Source: Pelagerythrobacter aerophilus (GTDB taxonomy: Bacteria; Pseudomonadota; Alphaproteobacteria; Sphingomonadales; Sphingomonadaceae). From it: 64,000 nucleotides of DNA. Numbering within the stretch: the first letter of the stretch is position 1; each line of letters starts with the position of its first letter. The notes under the pieces were generated by a model, which saw only the letters and a program-made list of their open reading frames with translations, did no database searches and was not told the DNA's origin. Position numbers and translations under genes: made by a program. This document shows positions 34,831 through 43,624 of the stretch, in pieces. The stretch lies in the NCBI RefSeq assembly GCF_003581645.1, contig NZ_QXFK01000015.1, positions 1 to 64,000 of the forward strand, given 5' to 3'.

Positions 34831-35886
34831 ATGACAACTCCCGCCTACGGGGCAAACGCCGCGGATAAGCCGCTCGAGCCCATGCAGATCGAGCGCCGGA
34901 CACCCGGCCCACAAGACGTGCAGATCGACATCGCTTATTGCGGCGTCTGCCACTCCGACCTGCACCAGGTCCGCTCGGAATGGGGAGGCACGCTTTACCC
35001 GTGTGTGCCCGGTCATGAAATCATCGGCCACGTAAGTGCCGTTGGGGGTGAGGTCACCAAGTTTAAGGTCGGGGACATCGTCGGAGTCGGCTGCATGGTG
35101 GACAGTTGCCAGCAATGCCCCTCCTGCCGCGATGGCGAGGAGCAATACTGCACCGGAGGTGGTTTCGTCGGCACCTATAACGGTGTGACCGAGGATGCCC
35201 CCGGGCATACCCTTGGCGGCTATTCGGAACAGATCGTGGTCAACGAGAACTTCGTCCTCCACATCCGCCATTCGGAAGATCAGCTTTCCGCCGTCGCGCC
35301 GCTGCTGTGCGCCGGGATAACCACTTACTCGCCGCTTCGCCACTGGAACGTCGGTCCCGGCAAGAAGGTCGGCGTCGTGGGCATCGGCGGGCTAGGCCAC
35401 ATGGCTATCAAGATCGCCCACGCGATGGGCGCACACGTGGTTGCCTTCACCACGTCCGAGAGCAAGCGTGCCGATGCAACGGCGCTGGGTGCGGGTGAGG
35501 TGATCAACTCGCGCAACGCTGAAGAGGTTGAGGGCCACGCGGGCACGTTCGACTTCATCCTCGACACGGTTGCGGCCAGCCATGATCTCGATGCTCTGAC
35601 CGCCCTTCTGAAGCGCGATGGTACGCTGACGCTGGTTGGCGTGCCCGAGCATCCGCACCCTTCGCCCGACGTAGGCAACTTGATTTTCCGGCGCCGGGCG
35701 ATCGCAGGATCGCTGATCGGCGGCATCGCCGAGACGCAGGAGATGCTCGATTTCTGCGCCGAACACGGGATTGTCGCAGACATCGAAATGATCCCCATCC
35801 AGCAGATCGACGAGGCCTACGACCGGATGCAGCGCAGCGATGTGAAGTACCGCTTCGTGATCGACAACAGCACGCTGGCGTCCTGA
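34831..35886 (+). CDS. Zn-dependent NAD(P) alcohol dehydrogenase, YahK/CAD type
   Basis: 351 residues of the medium-chain dehydrogenase family. Catalytic zinc ligands are in CGVCHSDLHQ (Cys near 38) and GHEIIGHV; the structural-zinc cysteines are in CQQCPSCRDGEEQYC. The nucleotide motif GIGGLGHMAIK lies near residue 186. Resembles aldehyde reductases such as YahK, which reduce a wide range of aldehydes with NADPH. It is divergent from the YqjM-type gene and upstream of the broken oxidoreductase gene. Confidence 0.93.
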   Translation: MTTPAYGANAADKPLEPMQIERRTPGPQDVQIDIAYCGVCHSDLHQVRSEWGGTLYPCVPGHEIIGHVSAVGGEVTKFKVGDIVGVGCMVDSCQQCPSCRDGEEQYCTGGGFVGTYNGVTEDAPGHTLGGYSEQIVVNENFVLHIRHSEDQLSAVAPLLCAGITTYSPLRHWNVGPGKKVGVVGIGGLGHMAIKIAHAMGAHVVAFTTSESKRADATALGAGEVINSRNAEEVEGHAGTFDFILDTVAASHDLDALTALLKRDGTLTLVGVPEHPHPSPDVGNLIFRRRAIAGSLIGGIAETQEMLDFCAEHGIVADIEMIPIQQIDEAYDRMQRSDVKYRFVIDNSTLAS

Positions 35887-35920
35887 TTGCACCGCATGGT
35901 CTGTAGCTGAGGAGTTCCCC

Positions 35921-36928
35921 ATGAAAGTAATGGCAGTACGATAGCCAGCCGGCCTCGACCGATTGATGATGGAGGATCGTGCGGAACCCGCCGGCCCAGG
36001 GCCAGGCGAAATTCGCGTCGCCCTTCACGGCAGCTCGCTGAATTTTCATGACCTAGGGGTTGTCCTTGGCCGCATGCCTGCCGACGATGGGCGGATCCCG
36101 CTGGCTGATGGCGCCGGTGTGGTCGAGAGCGTTGGCGCCGGCGTGACTGAATTCGCACCCGGCGACTTGGTCGTGTCGTGCTTCTTCCCGGACTGGCAGG
36201 ATGGCACGCCCACGATCGGGGACTTCAGCCGCACCCCCGGCGACGGCATCGATGGCTTCGCCCGGGAGTATGTGGTGCTTCCCGCAACCGCCTTCACCCA
36301 CGCGCCGGAAGGGTATGACGCAGTCGAGGCGGCGACGATCACGACGGCGGGCCTGACGGCATGGCGGGCGCTCGTGGTCGACGGCAAGCTCAAGGCCGGC
36401 GATACGGTTCTGCTGCTCGGAACCGGCGGTGTCTCAATCTGGGCGCTCCAGGTCGCGAAGCTTATGGGGGCGACGGTGGCAATCACCTCGTCCTCAAGTG
36501 AAAAGCTTGAGCGGGCACGAGATCTCGGCGCCGACTTCGTGGTCAATTATCGCCAGCAGCAGGATTGGGGTCGTGTGGTGCGCGATTGGACCGGGGGGCG
36601 CGGCGTGGATCATGTGGTGGAGGTTGGCGGCCCCGGGACGCTCGGGCAATCGATCGAGGCGGTGCGCGTGGGAGGGCATATCTCGCTCATAGGAGTGCTG
36701 ACCGGTGGTGTTGGTGAGGTGCCGACCGCGGCGCTGATGTCCAAGCAGGCGCGGCTTCAGGGACTAATTGTCGGCAGCCGGCGCGAGCAGCAGGACTTCG
36801 TCCGCGCGCTTGGCCGTGGTGGGATCCGGCCGGTCGTTGACCGCCGCTTCGCGCTCGATCAACTCGCCGATGCGTTTCGGTTCGAGATGAGCGCCGAACA
36901 CTTCGGTAAGATTGGTGTCGAGTGGTAA
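35921..36928 (+). pseudogene. Zinc-free MDR quinone/alcohol oxidoreductase with amber codon at position 8
   Basis: The natural start appears to be the ATG at 35921 after GAGGAG, giving MKVMAVR, then a TAG at 35942-35944, after which the same frame continues PAGLDRLMMEDRAEPAGPGPGEIRV as in intact relatives. The remaining 321 codons from the TTG at 35963 are open, with the MDR nucleotide motif LLGTGGVSIWALQVAKL and DRRFALDQLADAF near the end. Loss of the first 14 residues would remove the first beta strand. It is a recent nonsense mutation, a sequencing error, or a gene that restarts at 35963-35969 without a good ribosome-binding site. Confidence 0.8.
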
Positions 36929-37609
36929 GAAGCAAGCATTAGTCGTGAGTGCGACCGGTCAGGTGCCGAGCTTATCAGCAGCGATAGATCCTTTCGGATT
37001 GCGTGGCGCCGCCACCTGCCGATAACGCGAGCGCGGCTGCTCGGAATGGCTCTCATGGCGGCGGGGCTGTACTTCGCCAGAGCCACGCCTCAGCCGGCAA
37101 CGTGATCGGTAAGGATTTGGAAACCTCATCTGCTTCACTGAACGGACGGCGGCTTTCACCAAAGCCGCTTCGCAGCTGAACGTCGGCAATGTCGGCGGGA
37201 GGTGCCGAAATCGCGAGCGCCGCTCAACGTCAGCTTCATCTCATCCTGGCTTCAGAAGCCACCGCTCTTCTGGCTGGTTGCCGGCGTTTATCCGCCTTTC
37301 GGGCGCGGCCATCAGATGATCGGCAGGCACTCCCCCTCGCGCCTTTCTTGTTGGCCCGATAAGCGGCGGCTCCATTAGGGGCCCCCGCAACGGCCAGCTA
37401 ATCGCCCGCCTCCCCGGAACACAGCAGCTCGCCAGGACCGCTGTGGGGATCACCCGTGAAGGAGCGATGCGGCTCGCGGAGTGCGTGTAGGTGGACGCGC
37501 GTAAAACGAGCGGACTTCACGTTCAGGTAACCATGAATTTGGCTGCCATAGCCACGCCGTGGAACAGCAAAAGCCTAGGTTTTCTGCGGGACTCAGGCGA
37601 AAAATTTTT
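36929..37609. other. Gene-free stretch before the inner Tn7-type end
   Basis: About 680 bp with no credible gene. It contains a GGACGGCGGCTTTCACC-type segment near 37,140, related to repeat-like sequence at 29.8 and 30.4 kb. A TGTAGGTGGAC at 37,486 resembles the first bases of the transposon ends but is not followed by the binding-site repeats. Confidence 0.5.
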
Positions 37610-37685
37610 GGAACTTCTTTTTTGTTCCAGATTCCGAAACGGAATATCTTTTTTGTCTCCGGAAAAACTCTTTTGTCCTCCTACA
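37610..37685. repeat. Inner Tn7-type transposon end with three TnsB-type sites
   Basis: Read leftward on the minus strand from 37685 it begins TGTAGGAGGACAAAAGAG, close to the Tn7 terminus TGTGGGCGGACAATAAAG. Three copies of a site of the form GACAAAAAAGnnnTTCC follow: 37661-37685, 37637-37660 and 37610-37628. The element it bounds lies to the left. The sequence differs from the outer end by several substitutions, so it is not a fresh duplication. The flank GCTTC is a candidate target duplication, but the partner copy is not in view. Confidence 0.8.
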
Positions 37686-37701
37686 GCTTCAGACGAATGG
37701 T

Positions 37702-38658
37702 TTGAACCTCAGCCTAGGCGAAGATCGCCTTATTCGGATCTTCGCCAAGCATTTCGATGCCCGTCGCTGCTCGGTGCACTCGATCGGCGCAGGCAAGTCC
37801 GGTGCCCGTCCCTTGCGGCTCCAAATGTTCGATCAGACCGGCGCCGCTATCCGCCCCGTCGTAGCGAAGGTTGGAGAGCTGGCTAAGATGCAGGACGAGG
37901 ATGCGCGATATGACGCCAATGTCGTGCTCCTCGACGGTTCGGCGACGCCTCGCAAGATGAAGCTACTGGAGTTTGGCGCTGGCGCGACAGCCGGCATCTT
38001 CTACCAGCTGGCTAACGGCCATGATGCGTCCATGTTCAAGACCATGGCGGAACAGGACGCGTTGGCGGCGAAAGCGGTCTCAGCTACCCAGGAGGCACTC
38101 GCGGATTGGTCGAACGGGAAGAATGAGGAGCGTCGAACAATCGCCTCCATCCGAAGGTCATGGGTGAGGGATGATCGAGCAGAGCAGCTTCATGCCGAGT
38201 TCGGTCTTGGCTGGGCGGCCGAATTTGAAAGCCGGGAGATCCAGACCCGGTGGTGTTGCGTGCATGGTGACCTGCACGGGGAGAATATTCTCGTTTCGCC
38301 TGAGGGAAAGGTTCTGGTGATCGACTATGGCGATGTCGGCCCAGGCGCCGCTGGCTACGACCCGGTCGCGCTAGAACTGAGTGCAGTGCTACAGGCGAAC
38401 CCGACGCTGGGACCGGCCTGGCCAACCATCGATGCCTGTCGTCAGTGGCATGATCTGGACGCCTATCTTGTCGGTTGTCCAATGCCGATGTTCATCCGCG
38501 CATGCCGAGAATGGTCTCACAATGTCGTCGTTGGGAACCGCGAACTGGCCGCGTGCGCGTACAGCTATTTGCTCCGCCAGCTAAAATATCCGGACACCGA
38601 CAAGGACAGGATTCTGGCCCTGCTCGATGGGGTCCACGCGTGCTGGGCAGATAGCTGA
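37702..38658 (+). CDS. APH/choline-kinase-fold phosphotransferase
   Basis: 318 residues from a TTG start at 37702. The kinase-like fold is shown by a glycine-rich SIGAGKSGARPL segment with RPVVAKVG (probable ATP lysine) and the catalytic loop VHGDLHGENILV, followed by VLVIDYGDVG (metal-binding Asp). The substrate cannot be predicted: the group includes antibiotic kinases, but relatives also occur in NTP-dependent conflict systems. The reading frame stays open upstream through the adjacent transposon end, so the true N-terminus may have been replaced when that end arrived. It lies between the two Tn7-type ends. Confidence 0.7.
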   Translation: MNLSLGEDRLIRIFAKHFDARRCSVHSIGAGKSGARPLRLQMFDQTGAAIRPVVAKVGELAKMQDEDARYDANVVLLDGSATPRKMKLLEFGAGATAGIFYQLANGHDASMFKTMAEQDALAAKAVSATQEALADWSNGKNEERRTIASIRRSWVRDDRAEQLHAEFGLGWAAEFESREIQTRWCCVHGDLHGENILVSPEGKVLVIDYGDVGPGAAGYDPVALELSAVLQANPTLGPAWPTIDACRQWHDLDAYLVGCPMPMFIRACREWSHNVVVGNRELAACAYSYLLRQLKYPDTDKDRILALLDGVHACWADS

Positions 38659-39294
38659 CCGTGATCGACGGGCGTTGCATTATTGCACCGGACAGTTCGA
38701 ATTGGTCGCTGGGCTGGAGCCATTCGCTCGTCTAAACCTGATGTCCGGCGGCGCGCGACCAGCCGGAATGGGCGGCTCACCGCCTGAGAATGCTGCCGCC
38801 ACCCGCATCTTGGTTGCCAGCTACGATCTCGAGAGCAAGCTGCTCCCGGCCGTCCGAAAGCGCCTTCGGGCTGACGACTGCGCGCGATCGAGGAGCTGCG
38901 CGATCAGTATGGGGGCCAAGGAACGAGCCGGAGCATGGATCTAGGATCCCCGAGGGTCGTGGCCCGAGGCGGCACAAGTCGGGTGCGGCGATGAGGGCTT
39001 TTGACAAACGCGATTGGGCTCACGGTCCAGTTGAGACGCGTCAACGATGGCGTGGCTGGAGAGAGCGTCATAGTTGTAGCGATATCGCTTTTTTGGATCA
39101 ATCGATCTCGACCGGCCCAATGCGCAAGTCGATGTCAGTACCTAAGTCGCTCGTGCGGTAGCCGGGAGTGCTGCCGGGTGTCCGCGTACGCCCGCAAATG
39201 CCAAAGTTCACGTTCCGGTAACCGCGCTTCGCGAGCTTCACCTTCACAAGTCTGGGGCGCATCCTCCTGATTCTGAACGAAACTGCCGGATTTC
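38659..39294. other. Gene-free stretch between kinase gene and outer Tn7-type end
   Basis: About 640 bp. Short open frames exist on both strands but none has a ribosome-binding site or a recognisable product. No transposase gene or left-type end was found here, so whatever element lay next to the outer end has lost most of its content. Confidence 0.5.
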
Positions 39295-39376
39295 AAAACG
39301 GAAGAACTTTTTTGTCTCAAACCCCAGAAATGGAAAAACTTTATTGGAAACGGAAAGACTTTTTTGTCTTCCTACA
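39295..39376. repeat. Outer Tn7-type transposon end (right end) with three TnsB-type sites
   Basis: Read leftward on the minus strand from 39376 it begins TGTAGGAAGACAAAAAAGTC, strikingly like the Tn7 right end TGTGGGCGGACAATAAAGTC. Three tandem sites follow: 39348-39376, 39328-39347 and 39295-39318, each of the form ACAAAAAAGnnnTTCCGTTT. The terminal A is followed by AGGTA, a candidate 5-bp target duplication. The end lies 21 bp from the glmS stop codon, matching the 23-25 bp spacing of Tn7 insertion downstream of E. coli glmS. Confidence 0.9.
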
Positions 39377-39397
39377 AGGTATTCTAGGTCCTGAGCC
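39377..39397. other. attTn7 junction downstream of glmS
   Basis: The 21 bp between the transposon end and the glmS stop codon (39398-39400 on the minus strand). TnsD-type proteins read the last codons of glmS and direct insertion about 25 bp past them. Because glmS is intact and the terminator region is displaced, transcription of glmS now runs into the transposon end. Confidence 0.8.
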
Positions 39398-41221
39398 TCA
39401 CTCGACCGTGACGGACTTTGCGAGATTGCGGGGTTGATCGACGTCGGTGCCCTTCACACAGGCCGTGTGATAGGCGAGCAGTTGTACCGGCACGGCGTAG
39501 ACCAGCGGCGCGATCAGTGGGTGGACCTTGGGCATCTGGATCGTCGCCAGACATCCCTCGCCGGCTTCCAGCAGCCCTTCGGCGTCGGAGATCAGCACGA
39601 TCTTGCCGCCTCGCGCGCGGACCTCCTGCATGTTCGACACCGTCTTCTCGAACAAGGGGCCCGAAGGTGCGAGGACGATCACCGGTACCGCTTCGTCGAT
39701 CAGCGCGATCGGCCCGTGCTTCATCTCGCCCGACGCATAGCCTTCCGCATGGATATAGCTGATTTCCTTCAGCTTCAGCGCCCCTTCGAGAGCGAGCGGA
39801 TAGTCCGGCCCGCGTCCGAGGTAGAGCACGTCGCGCGCCGGCGCGATCAAGTGCGCCATGCTCGCGATGTCCTCGTCGTGATCGAGCGCGGCGTTGAGCG
39901 CAGCCGGCGCTTCCAGCAGGTGCTTCACCACTTCCTGCTCCTCAGCCCGGTCCATGCGGCCTTTCTTCACCGCCAGATGCGCGGCAAGCGCGGCGAGCAC
40001 CGCGAGCTGGCAAGTGAAGGCCTTGGTGCTGGCGACGCCAATCTCCGGGCCGGCATGGGTCGGGAGCAGCAGGTCAGCCTCGCGTGCCATCGAACTGGTC
40101 GGCACGTTGACCACCACGCCGATCGTCTGCCCGGCCGCCTTGCAATGGCGCAGTGCCGCCAGGGTGTCTGCCGTCTCGCCGCTCTGAGAGATGAACAACG
40201 CTAGGCCGCCCTCTTCCAGAACCGGATCGCGGTACCTGAACTCGCTCGCCACATCGATGTCCACCGGCACGCGTGCGAAGTGCTCGAACCAGTACTTCGC
40301 GACCAGTCCTGCATAGTAGGAGGTCCCGCAGGCGACGATCGTCACCCGTCTGATCGTCGAAAGGTCGAAGTCCATCTGCGGCAGCGCGACGGTGTTGTTC
40401 GCCTGATGCACGTAACTGCGCAGGGTCTGCGCAACGACGGTCGGCTGCTCGAATATCTCCTTCTGCATGAAGTGGCGGTAATTGCCCTTCTCCACCGCGG
40501 AGGCCGAAGCGCCCGAGGTGGTGATCTCGCGTTCCACCGGGTTGTTCTCGGCATCGAAGATCTGCGCTCCGTCGCGCCGCACGACGACCCAGTCCCCCTC
40601 GTCGAGATAGGTGATCTTCTGAGTCAATGGCGCCAGCGCCAGCGCATCGGAGCCAAGATAGGTCTCGCCCTCGCCGTATCCGACGACTAGCGGCGAGCCG
40701 AGCCGGGCACCGATCAGCATGTCCGGATGGTCGCGGAAAGCGATCGCGAGCGCGAAGGCCCCGCGCAGCCGTGGCAGCACAGTCTTGACTGCCTCTTCCG
40801 GTGAAGCGCCATTCTCGATCTCTTCGGAGATGAGGTGCGCGACCACTTCACTGTCGGTCTGGCTTTCGAGCTTGCGGCCCTTGGCAATCAATTCATCGCG
40901 CAGCGGCTTGAAGTTCTCGATGATGCCGTTGTGGACAAGGGCGACATGGCCGGTCGCATGGGGGTGCGCATTGTTGGCCGTCGGTGCGCCATGGGTGGCC
41001 CAGCGCGTGTGCGCGATACCGATCGTACCGGGCGCGGAGCCGTGTTCGAGCTCCTTGATCAGGTTGGCGAGCTTGCCCTCCGCACGGCGGCGTACGAGAT
41101 TGCCGTCGTTCACGGTGCAGACCCCGGCGCTGTCGTAGCCGCGGTATTCCATCCGCCTCAGGCCGTCGACCAGCCGGTCCGCAACCTGATCCCTACCGAC
41201 GATGCCGATGATTCCGCACAT
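39398..41221 (-). CDS. glmS: Glutamine-fructose-6-phosphate aminotransferase
   Basis: 607 residues, full length. It makes glucosamine-6-phosphate from fructose-6-phosphate and glutamine, the first step to UDP-GlcNAc for peptidoglycan and LPS. The N-terminal glutaminase has the catalytic Cys2 (MCGIIGIVG), RWATHG and HNGIIEN; two SIS isomerase domains follow with ACGTSYYAG and SQSGETADT. The C-terminus KGTDVDQPRNLAKSVTVE is the conserved end used as the attTn7 recognition site. Just upstream are toxin-antitoxin genes on the same strand, only 15 bp away, so glmS may be co-transcribed with them. Confidence 0.98.
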   Translation of the reverse strand: MCGIIGIVGRDQVADRLVDGLRRMEYRGYDSAGVCTVNDGNLVRRRAEGKLANLIKELEHGSAPGTIGIAHTRWATHGAPTANNAHPHATGHVALVHNGIIENFKPLRDELIAKGRKLESQTDSEVVAHLISEEIENGASPEEAVKTVLPRLRGAFALAIAFRDHPDMLIGARLGSPLVVGYGEGETYLGSDALALAPLTQKITYLDEGDWVVVRRDGAQIFDAENNPVEREITTSGASASAVEKGNYRHFMQKEIFEQPTVVAQTLRSYVHQANNTVALPQMDFDLSTIRRVTIVACGTSYYAGLVAKYWFEHFARVPVDIDVASEFRYRDPVLEEGGLALFISQSGETADTLAALRHCKAAGQTIGVVVNVPTSSMAREADLLLPTHAGPEIGVASTKAFTCQLAVLAALAAHLAVKKGRMDRAEEQEVVKHLLEAPAALNAALDHDEDIASMAHLIAPARDVLYLGRGPDYPLALEGALKLKEISYIHAEGYASGEMKHGPIALIDEAVPVIVLAPSGPLFEKTVSNMQEVRARGGKIVLISDAEGLLEAGEGCLATIQMPKVHPLIAPLVYAVPVQLLAYHTACVKGTDVDQPRNLAKSVTVE

Positions 41222-41236
41222 AGAGCCGTATTTCCT

Positions 41237-41617
41237 TCAGAGTGTGTAAGGTATGCGGATCCCCGGCATCTCAGCCGGGAAATCCCTGGTATTTCGAGTT
41301 ACGAGAACGCGCCCGCGCACCAGCGCCGTGGCGAGGATAACCGCGTCGGGCAAGCGGATACCTTTGCGTTCGCGGCGCAAAGCCGCCGCCCGATCGGAAA
41401 TTTCCGAATCGATCTCGTCGATTGCGAAACCGGACAGGAAGCGCTCCATGTCGCGCAACTCGGCGCCCGAACTCTTCGACATGATCTCGATCCAGGCCAT
41501 CCGACTCAACCAAGCCCGTCCGGTCTGGCTCACCGCCCTGCGCAGTTCCGCCCGCCCCTGCTCGATGCCGAGAAGCACATCGATGACAATACCGGTGTCG
41601 AAAGCGAAGCCGCTCAT
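41237..41617 (-). CDS. vapC: PIN-domain toxin, VapC type
   Basis: 126 residues. PIN-domain ribonuclease with acidic residues in GFAFDTGIVIDVLLG (Asp), WIEIM (Glu), LPDAVILATA (Asp) and TRNTRDFP (Asp). VapC toxins cut tRNA or rRNA when freed from the antitoxin. The start overlaps the stop of the antitoxin gene by 4 bp and the stop lies 15 bp before glmS. A VapC gene between antitoxin and an essential gene would be kept in the same transcript. Confidence 0.9.
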   Translation of the reverse strand: MSGFAFDTGIVIDVLLGIEQGRAELRRAVSQTGRAWLSRMAWIEIMSKSSGAELRDMERFLSGFAIDEIDSEISDRAAALRRERKGIRLPDAVILATALVRGRVLVTRNTRDFPAEMPGIRIPYTL

Positions 41618-41961
41618 GGTTTTGTGCCGCCTTTGCGGGAAAGGTGCTCGTGAACCTGTCGTTGCCGATCGTCCTCGGCATCGAACAACGCGGGAAACTC
41701 GGTCCGCGTCTCGTCGTAGTCATCGTCCCATGGTCGGGCCGAAGAGGCGCGCTCGCGCCGCTGCCATGCCACCGCATCGCCGATATCCGCGCGACCCGCC
41801 CAAAGGCCGAATCCGCAGCCTATCCAATCGGCCGAGCTCTCTTCGCGATAGGCGCTCACTGCCTCGCGCAAGACCGCCGCCCGCGACTTCCCCTGCTCTT
41901 CCGCTAAACGGTCGAGCCATTTGATGTCGTGTTCGGGTAGGTCAGCGAGGATTCGGGGCAC
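41614..41961 (-). CDS. Ribbon-helix-helix antitoxin (VapB-like)
   Basis: 115 residues from a GTG at 41961. The first 45 residues look like a ribbon-helix-helix DNA-binding domain (RILADLPEHDIKWLDRLAEE, then SRAAVLREAVSAY). The rest is acidic and would wrap the toxin. A palindrome that begins 9 bp upstream of the start is the probable autoregulatory operator. It is longer than typical VapB (about 75-80), with a charged tail before the toxin start. Confidence 0.85.
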   Translation of the reverse strand: MPRILADLPEHDIKWLDRLAEEQGKSRAAVLREAVSAYREESSADWIGCGFGLWAGRADIGDAVAWQRRERASSARPWDDDYDETRTEFPALFDAEDDRQRQVHEHLSRKGGTKP

Positions 41962-41969
41962 GGTGATAT

Positions 41970-41994
41970 CGCGATATCATATCATGATATCGCG
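41970..41994. promoter_or_regulatory. Palindromic operator of the antitoxin-toxin operon
   Basis: CGCGATATCA (41970-41979) and TGATATCGCG (41985-41994) form a perfect 10-bp inverted repeat with a 5-bp spacer, overlapping further GATATC repeats nearby. It ends 9 bp before the antitoxin GTG, the usual place for autorepression by an RHH antitoxin-toxin complex. The same promoter may drive glmS. Confidence 0.7.
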
Positions 41995-42183
41995 TCAATG
42001 GCCTCGGTCATTTTTTCTGCAGGGAATCGATCCACCAAGGCAATGCGGTTTTCTCCGCCGCGGCATTTCGCGCCGGCACCAGGTTCTCTGGCAGCGGCTG
42101 CTGCTCGGCGAGTCATGGTTTACTGCGCCTTAAGCATCGAACGTTAACCTGGAAAGACAGGCGTATCGATGCTGGAGAGCTGA

Positions 42184-43536
42184 ATGACCTTCATCAAAAA
42201 GGCGGCGGGTGCTGCGTTGACTGCCCGCACTTCGGCAGGAGCGGCAATTGCGCCCGCACAAGCAGCCTTGCCGGTGCTGGCAGCGATGGCCATACTGCTC
42301 GCAGCACCGACCTTTGCTCTCACAAGCTGGCTTCTTGCGGCCGACCACCCCGCCATCTTGTTCTACGCATTCCCGGTGATCGCGGCCGAGATTGCCGTGA
42401 TCATTCTCGCTGTGGCTGCCGGTTTCGACCTGCGCGCAGGATTCTTGCGCCTTCATCCGACAACACGCATCGGCGCAAGTGTCTGGCTTTCCGCAATCCT
42501 GTGTGCGAATCTGATTGCGGCACCGATGCGGACTGCAGCCATCCCGTTGCTGTTTACCACTCTCGTCCACGCAGGCTTTGCCCTTGCGCTGTGGAGCCTC
42601 CTCACGAGCCGCTGGGCAGCGCATATGAAGCGCTTTCTCTATTGCGCGGCGGCAGGCGTCGGCCTGTTTGGCGCGATCTTTGCCGCGATCATTCTCGCCG
42701 AACTGAACAATCCCGCCTTCGATTGGCTGGGTGTGGGCATCGGGATTACCAACATCAGGCAGTTGGGCTTTTACGGAATCACATTGGTCGGCGTTGCGCT
42801 GGGCCTCGGCGCACCGACCCGTGGCTGGCATTGGGCGCTGGCCGCCGCGGGCACGGCTTTCGGATTCTGGCTGACGATTTTGAGTGGTAGCAGGGTTGCA
42901 TTCGTTGCTGCGATCATCGCGGCCACTATCATCTGTGTGTTGAGCGAGAGAAGGCGCTGCATGTCGGTAGCGGTGCTCGTCATCCTCGCACTCGCCACGG
43001 CAATTCCTTCCTCATATCTGTTGATTCCCCATGAAAGTTGGGGCTTCGACAGGATCATCGATCGAACCTTCTCCGGGGATGCAAATGACTATGCGTCGGG
43101 GCGATTGGTGATCTGGAAGGAAACCTGGGCTGCGATCCTGGACAGTCCGTTCCTGGGGCATGGGGAAGGCCAGTTCCGATCCCAGATCGTGAGCGCCGGC
43201 AACGGTTTGAACCATCCGCATAACGCGCTCCTCCAGTTTCTCTATCAATGGGGCTTGATCGGCACTTCCGCACTTGCCTTGATGCTGGCAGCGACGGTTC
43301 GAGACCTGCGCCGCGCGGCGCGGAGCGATGTCTGGTTGGCTTCGATCGGAGTGGTCGCCGGATTGCTGGCGATGGCGATGCTCGAGGGCTCGCTCTACCA
43401 CACCTATCCCGTGATGATCGTCGTTTTGTGCCTGGTGACTCTGAACGCCACTGCAACCTCAACGTCGGCGGAACCGCGAGCGTTTGCCGAACCGCGACAG
43501 CACTGGGCTGCGGATCAGCCAGCCTTAGGAAAATAA
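42184..43536 (+). CDS. O-antigen ligase / Wzy_C family membrane protein
   Basis: 450 residues with about ten to twelve hydrophobic segments. The conserved C-terminal part has the periplasmic loop FLGHGEGQFRSQIVSAGNG followed by NHPHNALLQFLYQWGLIG, matching the GxGxxxF...HxHN signature of O-antigen ligases and related exopolysaccharide polymerases. It probably joins or polymerises a surface polysaccharide. No other polysaccharide genes are adjacent, so the assignment to ligase or polymerase remains open. Confidence 0.85.
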   Translation: MTFIKKAAGAALTARTSAGAAIAPAQAALPVLAAMAILLAAPTFALTSWLLAADHPAILFYAFPVIAAEIAVIILAVAAGFDLRAGFLRLHPTTRIGASVWLSAILCANLIAAPMRTAAIPLLFTTLVHAGFALALWSLLTSRWAAHMKRFLYCAAAGVGLFGAIFAAIILAELNNPAFDWLGVGIGITNIRQLGFYGITLVGVALGLGAPTRGWHWALAAAGTAFGFWLTILSGSRVAFVAAIIAATIICVLSERRRCMSVAVLVILALATAIPSSYLLIPHESWGFDRIIDRTFSGDANDYASGRLVIWKETWAAILDSPFLGHGEGQFRSQIVSAGNGLNHPHNALLQFLYQWGLIGTSALALMLAATVRDLRRAARSDVWLASIGVVAGLLAMAMLEGSLYHTYPVMIVVLCLVTLNATATSTSAEPRAFAEPRQHWAADQPALGK

Positions 43537-43624
43537 TAAACTTTCCGAATTATTCACCAAGTTCCGGCAGCCCCGTCGCCAAGCAGCGTTGGCGGGTCGA
43601 ACGGGTGGATCAAGGGGTTTGGGA

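Larger units (their letters stand above)
1..39376. mobile_element. Composite Tn7-like island at attTn7 (left end outside window)
   Basis: Inferred extent of a Tn7-like genomic island. The right boundary is a Tn7-type end at 39,376, 21 bp from the glmS stop codon. Two TnsABC cores and one TniQ lie at 1-11.3 kb and are transcribed away from glmS, the orientation seen in Tn7. The space between holds defence and metabolic cargo. In Tn7 the tnsA gene is next to the right end; here about 28 kb separates them, and a second end lies at 37,685, so the island is probably a stack or fusion of more than one element. No left end was found, and some of the 17-37 kb genes could be chromosomal remnants rather than cargo. 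Confidence 0.6.

Noticed and set aside
37486-37515. TGTAGGTGGACGCGCGTAAA as a left-type transposon end
   Set aside because: Only the first bases resemble the ends; no TnsB-type repeats follow, and an element of 200 bp would make no sense.
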